Source: Candidatus Moraniibacteriota bacterium (GTDB lineage Bacteria > Patescibacteriota > Minisyncoccia > Moranbacterales > GCA-2747515). Taken from it: 23,282 nt of DNA. The stretch covers positions 1 through 23,282 of the forward strand of contig JAUVJK010000006.1 of the NCBI GenBank assembly GCA_030592425.1. The letters are read 5' to 3'. Shown here one piece after another: positions 1-8,187 of the stretch. How positions within the stretch are numbered: position 1 is the first letter of the stretch; the number at the start of each line of letters is the position of its first letter. Under the pieces are notes generated by a model. That model was not told where the DNA came from, did not search any database, and worked only from the letters and a program-made list of their open reading frames with translations. A program made the position numbers and the translations under genes.

Positions 1-150
1 ACAAAATCAAAACCGATCTATCGTTTCTGGAGTGAAGAATACAAAGGTCACTTCTACGCATCAACAGATCATGAAAAAGATCTCGTCATCAAAAAGTATC
101 CAGAACATATCTGGCGCTTTGAAGGACTCGTATGGCACGCAGCAGAGTAG
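1..150 (+). CDS. C-terminal end of a DUF5648-like repeat protein (partial)
   Basis: The window opens inside a reading frame that runs to TAG at 148-150, giving 49 residues. The peptide contains YRFWSEEYKGHFY, then a Glu-Lys-Asp-rich turn, then YPEHIWRFEGLVWHA. This matches the known pattern of DUF5648-type repeats (YRFW...HFYT...E...Y...W.YEG.A), found in secreted or surface proteins, often as the last domain. The domain call comes from motif recognition only. The start and the rest of the protein lie outside the window, so its full architecture, signal peptide and partner domains cannot be judged. No terminator follows directly; the nearest is at 341-373. Confidence 0.65.
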   Translation, partial: TKSKPIYRFWSEEYKGHFYASTDHEKDLVIKKYPEHIWRFEGLVWHAAE

Positions 151-170
151 AAGAACAAAGAGGAACAGAC

Positions 171-198
171 AGTAATCGGTAATTGGTAACCAGTAATA
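171..198. repeat. Four tandem heptamers (RGTAAYH type), STRR-like
   Basis: AGTAATC, GGTAATT, GGTAACC and AGTAATA lie head to tail, four degenerate 7-bp units just downstream of the first gene. They resemble the short tandemly repeated heptanucleotides known from cyanobacterial intergenic DNA. No function is assigned. Confidence 0.6.
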
Positions 199-290
199 TG
201 CAAGACAGGGGATAGTGAGTGATTTGTGCAATAACGAAGTGGATTCTCACTACACGACAAATAAAGAATGATGTCATTTTTGTACAGAAA

Positions 291-310
291 TACTACGCAT
301 ATGCGTAGTA
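291..310. repeat. Perfect 20-bp palindrome
   Basis: TACTACGCATATGCGTAGTA equals its own reverse complement with no spacer. It is flanked by GTCATTTTT copies (about 273-281 and 313-321). It could be a dimeric-protein operator or a remnant of a small mobile repeat. No promoter hexamers were recognised next to it. Confidence 0.6.
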
Positions 311-340
311 GGTGGGATTGTAGTCATTTTTCAAAAGATG

Positions 341-373
341 AAAAGATCTTCACGGAGTGTGGTGATCTTTTTT
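341..373 (+). terminator. Rho-independent terminator upstream of the PfkB gene
   Basis: AAAAGATC (341-348) pairs with GATCTTTT (364-371), extended by CAC/GTG in the upper stem, and the 3' arm runs into a T tract ending at 373. It would stop transcription from the upstream gene and insulates the next gene. Confidence 0.7.
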
Positions 374-443
374 ACAATCGTATGAGCATAGAATGGGAAA
401 ATATGTTATCATATTAAATATAAATGGATAGAAGAAGAAATGT

Positions 444-1445
444 ATGGCACAAAGTGATCGTATTGTCTGTATTGGTTCTGCTGGTAAGGATATTTTTTTA
501 CCGACAGATGACGCTGTTATTATTGATACACCAAAAGATACATATTCACGGCAGAAGTTGTGTTTTGAATTGGGCGGAAAACATCATATCGAGGATCGCT
601 TCGAATCACCTGGTGGTTGTGCGACGAATATTTCCGTTGGTTTGGCACGTCTTGATATCATTGTGAGTATTTATACGTGTGTTGGCTATGACAGTGATGG
701 GGAATGGATTATTGGGGAATTGACGAAAAATGGTGTTTCTTGTGCAAAGATCACACAACTTGCGCAGATGCGAACAGATCTCTCCGCGATCATTGTCAAT
801 AAGAATACTGGTGAACGCACAATTTTTGCAAATCGTGATGTTGGTGAGCATCTCGAAATTTGCAAGGAAGATCTCGTAGAGTATCAATGGCTTTTTGTCG
901 GCTCTCTTTATGGTGATTATTATTCACATGCAAAACACCTGAAGATCATTTTGGAAGATCGTGATCTCTCCTTTATTTTTAATCCTGGCCAACACAATAT
1001 TAAAGAGAATCCAGATATCGTTCTTTCTCTTGTCGCATTCGCAAAAATACTTTTTGTGAATAAAGATGAGGCAATAGAAATTGTCGCGAATGCAAAACCG
1101 ATGTATAATGAAGAAGAACTTTCTCATGAGGACAATCTTCTTGATGCTCTTAGGGAATGTGGCGCGCAGATCGTTGTATTGACGGATGGTAGACGTGGTG
1201 CATGGGCTGCTGATGATACACAACATTATCATATAGATCCACATGACAAAGAATTAGCGCTTGATACGACGGGTGCAGGGGATTCATTTTCAAGCGGCTT
1301 CATTGCAGCATATCTGTACGAGCGATCAATGAAAGAATGTCTTACATGGGGAAGTATAAATGCAACCAGTGTCGTTGGTTATTATGGTGCACACAAAGGA
1401 TTACTGCAAAAGCAAAAAATGGAGGACTACTTTCGTGAAGAGTAA
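444..1445 (+). CDS. PfkB-family carbohydrate/nucleoside kinase
   Basis: A 333-residue member of the ribokinase/PfkB superfamily, which transfers phosphate from ATP to a sugar or nucleoside hydroxyl in the cytoplasm. The N-terminus has the strand-rich IVCIGSAGKDIFLP opening. GGCATNISVGLARL (about 53-66) matches the first PfkB signature. TTGAGDSFSSGFIAAYL carries the anion hole and the catalytic Asp at about 280 (GAGD), the second signature. Length is normal for the family. The chosen ATG at 444 gives MAQSDRIVCIG; an AGAAGA stretch lies just upstream. The substrate cannot be read from the sequence: adenosine, ribose or fructose-type sugars are all possible. The next gene starts 34 bp downstream on the same strand, so cotranscription is likely. 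Confidence 0.88.
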   Translation: MAQSDRIVCIGSAGKDIFLPTDDAVIIDTPKDTYSRQKLCFELGGKHHIEDRFESPGGCATNISVGLARLDIIVSIYTCVGYDSDGEWIIGELTKNGVSCAKITQLAQMRTDLSAIIVNKNTGERTIFANRDVGEHLEICKEDLVEYQWLFVGSLYGDYYSHAKHLKIILEDRDLSFIFNPGQHNIKENPDIVLSLVAFAKILFVNKDEAIEIVANAKPMYNEEELSHEDNLLDALRECGAQIVVLTDGRRGAWAADDTQHYHIDPHDKELALDTTGAGDSFSSGFIAAYLYERSMKECLTWGSINATSVVGYYGAHKGLLQKQKMEDYFREE

Positions 1446-1479
1446 AGATGGGATTTAGATCGTGAAAATATAAAAATAT

Positions 1480-2739
1480 ATGAGATTTTTTGGTAAAGGT
1501 CGTGGCGCAAAAAACAATGAGCCTCTTCTTGCTTTAGACATTGGAACTGATGTTGTCAAAGCTCTCGTTTTTGTGCCAGATTTTAAAAATAAGAAAGGAA
1601 ATGTCATTGGTGTTGGACGAACACGCCAGAAATACGGTAATATGCGTTCTGGTGCAATCTCTGATATCTCTGGCGTGATCGAAGCCTCACAAGACGCTAT
1701 TGCTTCAGCATTAAATCAAGCGAAAATAAAGCGTGTGAAAAGTGCGATTATGGGCATTGCTGGAGAACTTGTAAAGGGTACAACGACAACTGTGCATTAT
1801 GAGCGTCCAAATCCTGAGGACAAGATCGACCTCCCAGAATTGAAGAATATCATTCAGAAAGTACAGTGGAAGGCATATGATCGTATCAAAGAGCAATTGG
1901 TGTGGGAATTGGGACATGATATTGATATTAAATTGATCAATGCAGCGATTGTTGATGTTCGTATCGACGGTTATCGCATTACAAATCCACTTGATTTTCA
2001 GGGGAAGTCAGTTTCTGTGAGTATTTTTAATGCGTACGCACCAATGTTGCATCTTGGTGCACTTGATTCTATTGCAAAAGAATTAAAATTAGATCTGATG
2101 AGCATTGCAGCAGAGCCTTTTGCTGTATCTTCATCTGTTGGTTATGAAGATGTATTGGACTTTAGCGCGATCTTTATTGATGTTGGTGGTGGAACGACTG
2201 ACGTTGCGGTTGTGCGCAATGGTGGTCTTGAAGGGACGAAGATGTTTGCTTTGGGAGGTCGTGCATTTACACATCGTTTAGAAAAAGAATTGACTGTGAC
2301 ATTTGATGAAGCAGAAGCTCTAAAGCTTAAATATTCGCATGGAAAATTGGCACGTGAAAGCACCGATCAGATCAATGAATTCTTGGAAGGTGATAGCCAA
2401 GTATGGGTTGGGGGTGTCGAACTATCTTTGATGGAATTTGCAAAAACAGATCTTTTGCCATCAACGATCTATCTTTGCGGTGGTGGTTCAGGATTACCAA
2501 ATCTGCAAGCTGCTTTGATGCGTCCAGAATGGACACAAAATCTTCCATTTACAAAAACGCCGAAAATTAGCTTTCTCCAGCCAAAAGATGTTGCACATAT
2601 TGTTGATCAAACAGGCATGCTTGTTAGTCCACAAGATGTTACACCGATGGGACTCGCGAATCTAGCGATTGATCTTGCTGATAATGAGCGTGTGATGGCA
2701 AATATTTTGCGCCGTGCAATGCGTTCGATAAAAAGTTGA
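1480..2739 (+). CDS. ftsA: FtsA-like actin-fold ATPase
   Basis: This 419-residue protein has an actin/Hsp70-type ATP-binding fold. The phosphate-1 motif is LALDIGTDVVKALVF (about 17-31), phosphate-2 is IFIDVGGGTTDVAVV, and the adenosine motif is IYLCGGGSGLP. The middle segment with RIDGYRITNPLDFQGKSVSV resembles the FtsA stretch ending domain 1C. FtsA tethers FtsZ to the membrane through a C-terminal amphipathic helix; here the last residues (NILRRAMRSIKS) are basic and could form one, but this is inference. PilM and other actin-like proteins are alternatives, though the 1C-region match favours FtsA. It lies between the PfkB kinase and a large membrane protein, with no ftsZ in the window. No clear SD precedes the ATG at 1480. 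It ends with TGA, supporting the standard code. Confidence 0.78.
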   Translation: MRFFGKGRGAKNNEPLLALDIGTDVVKALVFVPDFKNKKGNVIGVGRTRQKYGNMRSGAISDISGVIEASQDAIASALNQAKIKRVKSAIMGIAGELVKGTTTTVHYERPNPEDKIDLPELKNIIQKVQWKAYDRIKEQLVWELGHDIDIKLINAAIVDVRIDGYRITNPLDFQGKSVSVSIFNAYAPMLHLGALDSIAKELKLDLMSIAAEPFAVSSSVGYEDVLDFSAIFIDVGGGTTDVAVVRNGGLEGTKMFALGGRAFTHRLEKELTVTFDEAEALKLKYSHGKLARESTDQINEFLEGDSQVWVGGVELSLMEFAKTDLLPSTIYLCGGGSGLPNLQAALMRPEWTQNLPFTKTPKISFLQPKDVAHIVDQTGMLVSPQDVTPMGLANLAIDLADNERVMANILRRAMRSIKS

Positions 2740-2797
2740 TAGAACAATGCACAGAAAGGCCAATTTTATATAAAGTAGTGATAATTAAAAGTGACTC

Positions 2798-4945
2798 ATG
2801 AAACACAAGATCTATATTGATAATAACGATGAGATCACAACGATCGTAGAAAAATTGCGTGTCGCACAAGCTGTTGATATTGTGATGGTAGTATCACAAA
2901 ATTCTCTTTTGTTGCAAAGCGTGATCAATATTCGTCTTTTGAAAAGAGAGGCGATAAAATGCCATAAAAAGATCACTCTTGCAACACATGATGAGGAAGG
3001 TGCTGTTCTTGCAGAAAAAGTGGGCATTCCAGTAGATCGTTATTCAGAATATGCGGAGGATAAGGAGCGGCCTGATCAAAAAGAACAACGGACCCAGTCA
3101 GTGGACAACAATGTACAAGATCTTGCGCAAATGAAAGATGCACAACAAGTGCCAGTAACCGACCATCAAGGACAAAAGAGATCTGTTCCCAAGAATATTG
3201 CTGTTAGGGGTGTTGCACAAGAGAAGAAATCTGCACCGACGATGGATGGCATGGTCGTTCAGGCGTCACAGAAGGCGCATGAAGTACCTCTTGCACAACC
3301 AGTGGAGCGACCGCAGTCAAAAGGAGAAATGTCTATAGAAGAACTTGAGGCGGCATGGTCATCTCCTCCTACTAACAGTGTGCAAAAATCACAGTTAAAG
3401 GAAAGCCACGCCAATGCATCGCCAGATAGTGAACTTGAAGTGAATCTTGGTACGGATCAATTTTTTAGTTCGTCTCAGAAACGTGATGAGAATGAGATGG
3501 TGACGAAAGAAACACAAGAATATGAACGAAGTTTGATCAATGCTGACCTTGTCACGGGAGCAAGTATTGATATGAAAACAAAAGATGGTAAGGATGCCAA
3601 AAAGAAGAAACGTAGCACAGCCGCTGCTATCGTTACAGTGCAGCAATCGCAAACGGAAGTTTCTGCTGAAGGAGAAGAAAAGAAAGAACTTATTTCAGAT
3701 TTTTATAAGCAAGAGCAGAAATCTCCGCCAATCAAAAAAGCTGCAGAGAAAAAGAAAAAGACGAAATCTCTTCATAAAAGTCATGGTATTTTCTCACGTC
3801 TTACAAAAATCGTTGCTGTTCTTGCGATCATTCTTGCAATTGCAACGTCGTTGTTCATCTTCCTGCCGAAAACCGATATGCACATTGTTTTGAAGCGTGC
3901 TACAGAAATGGCTGATCTGACGATCGATGCTGTGACATCTGCCGACACTGTTGATATTGAACGACGGATCATTCCTGGCACAATGATCGCAATTGATGTA
4001 ACTCAAACAGCATCTTTTCCAGCGACACAGAAGATCACATCGTCGCAACAGAAGGCGCGTGGGCAAGTCATTCTTTATAATGAATTTGGTACAGAAGATC
4101 AGCAACTTGTGGCAACGACACGATTGGAGTCATCTGATGGTAAAATTTTCCGGATTGTAAAGGGTGTGATGATACCAGGCGTAGAGGCTGGTAAACCTGG
4201 TCAGATCACGGTAGATGTCGTTGCTGATGCTGCTGGCAGTGAATACGATATTGAGCCAGATGATTTTACGATTCCTGGTCTTTCTGGTTCGCAAAAAATT
4301 AAAAAGATCTATGGAAAGTCTGAGGAAGCGATGCGTGGTGGTGGCAGTGGTGGGGAGACACTTCTCGCAGTATCAGAAGAAGATCTTATGACAGCAGAGA
4401 AAAAAATGAAGGAAACATTTGCACAAGATATCCGTACACAAATTGCTGCTGTCGTTGAAGAAAATGGTGGAGGGATCTTCCTTGAGGATACCGTTGAGGT
4501 TGGTGATGTTTCCAGTAGTACATCTGTTGCAGTTGAAACAGCGGTTGATACATTTGACTATACACTTACAGCGCCAGTTAAAGTGATCAGTTTCTCTGGT
4601 GATGATGTATATACGATCCTAGATGCAGCGATCATCAAAAAGATCGATAGTGATGCGATGGTACCAGAAGGAGAGATCACGATCGTTTATGGTGATGCTG
4701 AGGCAAAATATGACAAGGAAGAATTATCACTTGGTGTTAAAGGAGAAGGGTCTTACGTCGCAAATGTTGATGAAGAAATTTTTCGTAGTGATGTTCTTGG
4801 GAAAACAATTGAGGAGATCACGACCATTGTTCATGAAAAGTATGCACCGATCGATCGTATTGATTTTAATTTCACGCCAAATATCTCATTTCTGACAAAT
4901 AAATTATCATCTCTCGACAAAATGTTGATCATTACATTTGAATAG
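2798..4945 (+). CDS. Single-pass membrane protein with baseplate J/gp47-like extracellular region
   Basis: A 715-residue protein. Residues 1-80 form a compact cytoplasmic domain (YIDNNDEITTIVEKL... ending at an AEKVGIPV-type strand). About 85-325 is a low-complexity, Lys/Glu/Gln-rich linker. One hydrophobic helix lies near 332-352 (IVAVLAIILAIATSLFIFLP). The rest is predicted extracytoplasmic, with ARGQVILYNEFG, LVATTRLESSDGKIFRI and PGQITVDVVADAAGSEYDI, the pattern labelled 'baseplate J/gp47 family' in many Patescibacteria genomes. That label reflects distant similarity to phage/contractile-injection baseplate wedge proteins. A glycine-rich MRGGGSGG hinge follows. No other tail or injection-system genes are nearby, so an envelope or cell-surface role is more likely than a phage remnant. 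Placement directly after the FtsA-like gene suggests a link to envelope or division functions (inference). Confidence 0.7.
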   Translation: MKHKIYIDNNDEITTIVEKLRVAQAVDIVMVVSQNSLLLQSVINIRLLKREAIKCHKKITLATHDEEGAVLAEKVGIPVDRYSEYAEDKERPDQKEQRTQSVDNNVQDLAQMKDAQQVPVTDHQGQKRSVPKNIAVRGVAQEKKSAPTMDGMVVQASQKAHEVPLAQPVERPQSKGEMSIEELEAAWSSPPTNSVQKSQLKESHANASPDSELEVNLGTDQFFSSSQKRDENEMVTKETQEYERSLINADLVTGASIDMKTKDGKDAKKKKRSTAAAIVTVQQSQTEVSAEGEEKKELISDFYKQEQKSPPIKKAAEKKKKTKSLHKSHGIFSRLTKIVAVLAIILAIATSLFIFLPKTDMHIVLKRATEMADLTIDAVTSADTVDIERRIIPGTMIAIDVTQTASFPATQKITSSQQKARGQVILYNEFGTEDQQLVATTRLESSDGKIFRIVKGVMIPGVEAGKPGQITVDVVADAAGSEYDIEPDDFTIPGLSGSQKIKKIYGKSEEAMRGGGSGGETLLAVSEEDLMTAEKKMKETFAQDIRTQIAAVVEENGGGIFLEDTVEVGDVSSSTSVAVETAVDTFDYTLTAPVKVISFSGDDVYTILDAAIIKKIDSDAMVPEGEITIVYGDAEAKYDKEELSLGVKGEGSYVANVDEEIFRSDVLGKTIEEITTIVHEKYAPIDRIDFNFTPNISFLTNKLSSLDKMLIITFE

Positions 4946-5021
4946 TTATATATAAGTGAAGTTGCTCTTATGAACAGCTCTTTCACTACGATCTCATTCC
5001 TACATCCTATCATAGGAGGTG

Positions 5022-5050
5022 TTGACAAATAAATCACAGTAGCGTAGTAT
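5022..5050 (+). promoter_or_regulatory. Near-consensus sigma70-type promoter of a candidate small RNA
   Basis: TTGACA (5022-5027), a 17-bp spacer and TAGTAT (5045-5050). Transcription would start near 5057. No ORF with a credible start follows before the terminator-like hairpin ending at about 5165, so the product may be an untranslated RNA or an infA leader. Confidence 0.72.
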
Positions 5051-5056
5051 ACACAT

Positions 5057-5165
5057 TACGAGTCTTAGGAAATTGAAAAGCACAGATTATCAAAGAGGCC
5101 TTTCCCATCTGCTATACATGAACCAGGACCGATGGAATGGAAAGATGACCCTCTCTTGTTTTTTT
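5057..5165 (+). ncRNA. Candidate small structured RNA of about 109 nt
   Basis: Bounded by the promoter at 5022-5050 and a hairpin followed by T7 (5159-5165). The 3' half can fold: 5091-5098 pairs with 5150-5158 (8 bp, one bulge), TTTCC (5101-5105) with GGAAA (5139-5143), and CATC (5106-5109) with GATG (5131-5134). A competing hairpin joins CAGAT (5083-5087) with ATCTG (5107-5111) around AAAG/CTTT, so two exclusive folds are possible. SRP RNA was considered because of a GAACCAGG-type string, but the conserved GGAA loop and AGCAG bulge are absent. It is either an independent small RNA or a conditional leader upstream of infA. Family unknown. Confidence 0.42.
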
Positions 5166-5191
5166 GCGTTATGATTTCTACTCAGTAATAT
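5164..5191 (+). promoter_or_regulatory. Probable promoter of the infA-ribosomal protein operon
   Basis: TTGCGT (5164-5169), a 16-bp spacer and TAATAT (5186-5191). The -10 ends 10 nt before the infA ATG, so the mRNA leader would be only a few nucleotides. The -35 overlaps the T tract that ends the preceding candidate RNA. Confidence 0.5.
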
Positions 5192-5201
5192 AAGATTATT
5201 T

Positions 5202-5420
5202 ATGGGAAATAAAAAAGATACGATCACGATCGAAGGCGAGGTACTCGAAGTACTCCCAAGTACAACATTTAAGGTGAAACTTGAAAATGATCATGAAGTG
5301 TTGGCTCATATTTCCGGTAAAATGCGTATTCATTACATACGACTTATGCCAGGTGATCGCGTACGTGTAGAGATGAGTCCTTATGATCTTACAAAAGGTC
5401 GTATTACACATAGATTGTAG
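5202..5420 (+). CDS. infA: Translation initiation factor IF-1
   Basis: At 72 residues this is the normal length for IF-1, a single OB-fold (S1-type) protein that occupies the ribosomal A site on the 30S subunit and assists IF-2/IF-3 during initiation. Diagnostic segments are [30 protein letters not shown] and the C-terminal [21 protein letters not shown]. It is first in a long run of ribosomal genes, in the order known from many bacteria (infA-rpmJ-rpsM-rpsK-rpsD-rpoA-rplQ). The usual upstream neighbours secY, adk and map are absent. No SD is visible before ATG; the predicted promoter lies so close that the mRNA is probably near-leaderless. rpmJ follows after 29 bp. Confidence 0.95.
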   Translation: MGNKKDTITIEGEVLEVLPSTTFKVKLENDHEVLAHISGKMRIHYIRLMPGDRVRVEMSPYDLTKGRITHRL

Positions 5421-5449
5421 ATTGCAGACTCTAATATTAAAGAAATAGC

Positions 5450-5563
5450 ATGAAAGTTCGAGCATCAGTTAAAAAAATCTGTGCACAATGTAAAGTAGTT
5501 CGACGACGTGGAAAGGTTTTTGTAATTTGTTCGAATCCAAAACATAAACAACGACAAGGTTAG
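5450..5563 (+). CDS. rpmJ: Large-subunit ribosomal protein bL36
   Basis: A 37-residue protein beginning [14 protein letters not shown] and ending NPKHKQRQG. It is a 50S subunit component that binds 23S rRNA near the base of the stalk. The zinc-ribbon ligands of the Zn-binding (C+) form are all present: Cys11, Cys14, Cys27 and His32. Length and position between infA and rpsM are canonical. Confidence 0.95.
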   Translation: MKVRASVKKICAQCKVVRRRGKVFVICSNPKHKQRQG

Positions 5564-5594
5564 ATAAATAAATTTGTTTTAAATTCACACGACT

Positions 5595-5984
5595 ATGATT
5601 CGTATTGCAGGTATTAACATTCCAGATGATAAGCGCATTGAAATTGCTCTGACGTATGTCTATGGTGTTGGACGCACAACAAGTCAAAAAGTGCTTGACG
5701 TTGCTGGCGTTGACCCAAATACACGAACAAAAGACGTGAGTGCTGCAGATGCAAATAAACTGCGTGAAGAAATTGAAACAAAATATCGTGTTGAGGGAGA
5801 ATTGAAGCACATCGTAAAGACAAATATTCGTCGATTACGAGAAATTGGTTGTTATCGTGGTACACGACATACGAAAGGTTTACCAGTACGTGGACAACGG
5901 ACGAAGACAAATAACCGTACCGTTCGTGGTAATAAGCGGATGACAGCTGGAAGTGGTCGTAAGGGAACTGCAGAGAAGACATAA
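5595..5984 (+). CDS. rpsM: Small-subunit ribosomal protein uS13
   Basis: 129 residues, a normal length for S13, which sits in the 30S head and contacts the P-site tRNA and the intersubunit bridge to uL5. It starts MIRIAGINIPDDKRIEIALTY and has the helix-two-turn-helix with YGVGRTTSQKVL. The C-terminal basic tail contains RGTRHTKGLPVRGQRTKTNNRTVRG, the S13 signature. ATG at 5595 follows bL36 by 31 bp without an SD. uS11 follows after 51 bp of very AT-rich spacer. Confidence 0.95.
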   Translation: MIRIAGINIPDDKRIEIALTYVYGVGRTTSQKVLDVAGVDPNTRTKDVSAADANKLREEIETKYRVEGELKHIVKTNIRRLREIGCYRGTRHTKGLPVRGQRTKTNNRTVRGNKRMTAGSGRKGTAEKT

Positions 5985-6035
5985 GAAGAATATTTTATTT
6001 TATATATTATTTTTTGATCACATTTATTGTATTTT

Positions 6036-6479
6036 ATGAGTAATGAAGTAAAAAAAACACAAGACGCAAAAAGATCTGATGCAAAGACAGAGCAAGCAGA
6101 CGTACCAACACGCCGTCGAAAAGGAACGCGTCAGGTATATAAAGGTCAAATACATATACAATGTACATATAACAATACGATCATTACGGTCACTGATCTC
6201 AATGGTGCAGTTCTTGCATGGTCAAGTGCTGGATCACTTGGATTTAAGGGCGCAAAGAAGTCAACACCGTATGCTGCATCACAAGTTGCTGGAGATGTGC
6301 ATGAGAAAATACAAAAAAATGGGATCAAAGAATTAGAAGTGTATGTGAAGGGTGTCGGTAGCGGGCGAGAATCATCTGTGCGGGCACTTGCGGGACATGG
6401 GTATGAAATGACAATGATCAAAGACATCACACCGATTGCACACAATGGCTGTCGCGCGCGGCGACCACGACGTGTGTAG
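6036..6479 (+). CDS. rpsK: Small-subunit ribosomal protein uS11
   Basis: 147 residues from the ATG at 6036. An in-frame TTG at 6027 exists but ATG gives a natural start, MSNEVKKTQDAK. S11 lies on the 30S platform and helps shape the mRNA exit region. The conserved core includes QIHIQCTYNNTIITVTDLNGAVLAWSSAG, FKGAKKSTPYAAS and the C-terminal DITPIAHNGCRARRPRRV. About 35 Lys/Asp/Glu/Arg-rich residues precede the core, a longer N-terminal extension than in E. coli. It is third in the alpha-operon-like order. Confidence 0.95.
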   Translation: MSNEVKKTQDAKRSDAKTEQADVPTRRRKGTRQVYKGQIHIQCTYNNTIITVTDLNGAVLAWSSAGSLGFKGAKKSTPYAASQVAGDVHEKIQKNGIKELEVYVKGVGSGRESSVRALAGHGYEMTMIKDITPIAHNGCRARRPRRV

Positions 6480-6509
6480 TCATTTTTTAACTAATTGACC
6501 AGAAGCATT

Positions 6510-7130
6510 ATGGCACGGCAGACGACGCCAAAAGCGAAAATTTGTAGACGATTTGGAGAAAATATCTTCGGTAGCGAGAAATATGATAAGATCCTTGCAC
6601 GAAAGAACTATCCGCCAGGAGCACATGGACAGAGTTTTTCACGTGGCCAAAGTGAATATGGAAAACAACTGATGATGAAGCAAAAGATCAAATTCATCTA
6701 TGGTGTTCTAGAGCGTCAATTTCGTAAGCACTACGAAGATGTAAAGAATAAACCTGGTGTTACAGGGGATCTTCTTTTAGCGCGATTGGAGCGACGTCTC
6801 GATAATGTTGTCTATCGCCTTGGTTATGCAAATACACGACCACAGGCACGACAGATCGTTTCCCATGGTCTCATTTATGTCAATGGCAAGAAACTGAATA
6901 TTCCGTCATACCGTAGTGAGGTTGGTGATGAGATCTCGATCAATCCAAAGAAAGCCGAAAATGCCTATTTTAAAAATCAAGCAGAATCTCTCAAGAATAA
7001 GAAAGACGTTCCAGCATGGTTGTCTCTTGACCCAAAGAGTTTCAATGGAAAGATGATCGCATTGCCAAAACGAAGTGATTGCGCCTATAATGTTGATCCA
7101 CAAATCGTCGTTGAATTTTATTCAAAATAA
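6510..7130 (+). CDS. rpsD: Small-subunit ribosomal protein uS4
   Basis: 206 residues from ATG 6510, where the protein begins MARQTTPKAKICRRFG; an upstream in-frame extension to 6495 is unlikely. uS4 is a primary 16S rRNA binder that nucleates 30S assembly and contributes to decoding fidelity. The S4 RNA-binding domain is clear in RLDNVVYRLGYANTRPQARQIVSHGLIYVNG. Only one Cys is in the N-terminal region, so this is the zinc-free form. The C-terminal VPAWLSLDPKSFNGKM is typical. In many bacteria S4 autoregulates this operon, but no pseudoknot target was recognised here. Confidence 0.95.
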   Translation: MARQTTPKAKICRRFGENIFGSEKYDKILARKNYPPGAHGQSFSRGQSEYGKQLMMKQKIKFIYGVLERQFRKHYEDVKNKPGVTGDLLLARLERRLDNVVYRLGYANTRPQARQIVSHGLIYVNGKKLNIPSYRSEVGDEISINPKKAENAYFKNQAESLKNKKDVPAWLSLDPKSFNGKMIALPKRSDCAYNVDPQIVVEFYSK

Positions 7131-7170
7131 TTAATTTATCTTACGTGTGTAAGTCATTAAATATAAAATA

Positions 7171-8142
7171 ATGGAAATTATTACAGTCCCACAACCACCA
7201 CAGCGTACAGAGATCGATGAAAAAACGACCGCTTTTTCGATTCCTGCGTGTTATCCTGGCTATGGAACAACACTTGGTAACGCATTACGTCGTGTCCTTC
7301 TCTCATCGCTTGAGGGTTCTGCAATCACATCGATCAAGATCAAGGGTGTGACACATGAGTTTTCTGCGGTCGATGGTATCGCTGAAGATGTCGTACAGAT
7401 CATTTTAAATCTCAAAAAGGTACGTTTCATTATGTATGAAGATGGACCTGTGACGATCTCACTATCGGTTAAGGGTGGAAACGAAGCAACTGCAGGTGAC
7501 TTCAAGACGTCTTCTGCGATCGAAGTTGTGAATACTGATCATCATATTGCCACTGTAACGGATAAAAAACTTTCTCTTGATCTAGAATGTACTGTCGAGA
7601 AAGGACTTGGTTATGTCCCAGTTGATCAGCAAGAGCGTGATGAAAAAGAGATTGGTGTCATCGCAATCGATGCGATCTATACACCAGTGCGTCGTGTGAA
7701 TTTTACAGTTGAGAACATGCGTGTTGATAAGCGAACAGATTACGAAAAAGTGACGCTTGAGATCGAAACGGATGGCTCTCTTTCGCCTGATGATGCATTT
7801 GCACGCGCAACAACAATTCTTGTTGAGCAATTTGGCGCGATGAATACAGTGATTGATGCGAATGAAGCAAAAGAAGAAATTGCGAAAGAAAGAGAACTAA
7901 AGGAACAACGGGAACATACAGAAGAAGTACCAGTACCTGTACAACCAGAGTTACCAAAGGTGATCAGTGGCGTATCAACTCGTACAATGAATATTCTCGA
8001 GACAAATAAGCTTACTGCGCCAGAGAAGATCGCAACACTGACAGAAAATGAACTCAATGAACTCGATGGTATGGGCAGCAAAGGTATCAAGGAGATCAAA
8101 AAATCAATTGGTGACCTTGGTATCACACTCAATCATAAATAA
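7171..8142 (+). CDS. rpoA: DNA-directed RNA polymerase subunit alpha
   Basis: 323 residues, normal for alpha. The N-terminal dimerisation/assembly domain contains PCYPGYGTTLGNALRRVLLSSLEG-like sequence near residues 26-51 and the VNFTVENMRVDKRTDYEKVTLEIETDGS segment. A charged linker follows (about 230-265, rich in Glu/Lys and Pro/Val). The C-terminal domain, with two helix-hairpin-helix elements, ends in ELNELDGMGSKGIKEIKKSI and can contact UP elements and activators. Its place between rpsD and rplQ is canonical. The start at 7171 is supported by MEIITVPQPP and has no SD. Very AT-rich DNA precedes it. Confidence 0.95.
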   Translation: MEIITVPQPPQRTEIDEKTTAFSIPACYPGYGTTLGNALRRVLLSSLEGSAITSIKIKGVTHEFSAVDGIAEDVVQIILNLKKVRFIMYEDGPVTISLSVKGGNEATAGDFKTSSAIEVVNTDHHIATVTDKKLSLDLECTVEKGLGYVPVDQQERDEKEIGVIAIDAIYTPVRRVNFTVENMRVDKRTDYEKVTLEIETDGSLSPDDAFARATTILVEQFGAMNTVIDANEAKEEIAKERELKEQREHTEEVPVPVQPELPKVISGVSTRTMNILETNKLTAPEKIATLTENELNELDGMGSKGIKEIKKSIGDLGITLNHK

Positions 8143-8187
8143 GATTAAATATAACCGTATCCCTTCTTTGCAAGGAATGCACAGGAA

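Noticed and set aside
171..198. CRISPR array
   Set aside because: Units are 7 bp and contiguous with no spacers, and no cas genes are present.
69..277. Minus-strand ORFs over the first gene
   Set aside because: They run antisense to the DUF5648-like coding end and the heptamer array and show no family motif or start signal.
2798..4945. Prophage or contractile injection system
   Set aside because: The baseplate-J-like annotation is isolated, has a membrane helix, and no tail, capsid, integrase or lysis genes are nearby.
5057..5165. Small SRP (4.5S) RNA
   Set aside because: A GAACCAGG-like string and the size fit, but the conserved CCGGAAGG loop and AGCAG bulge are missing, so only an unassigned RNA candidate is reported.
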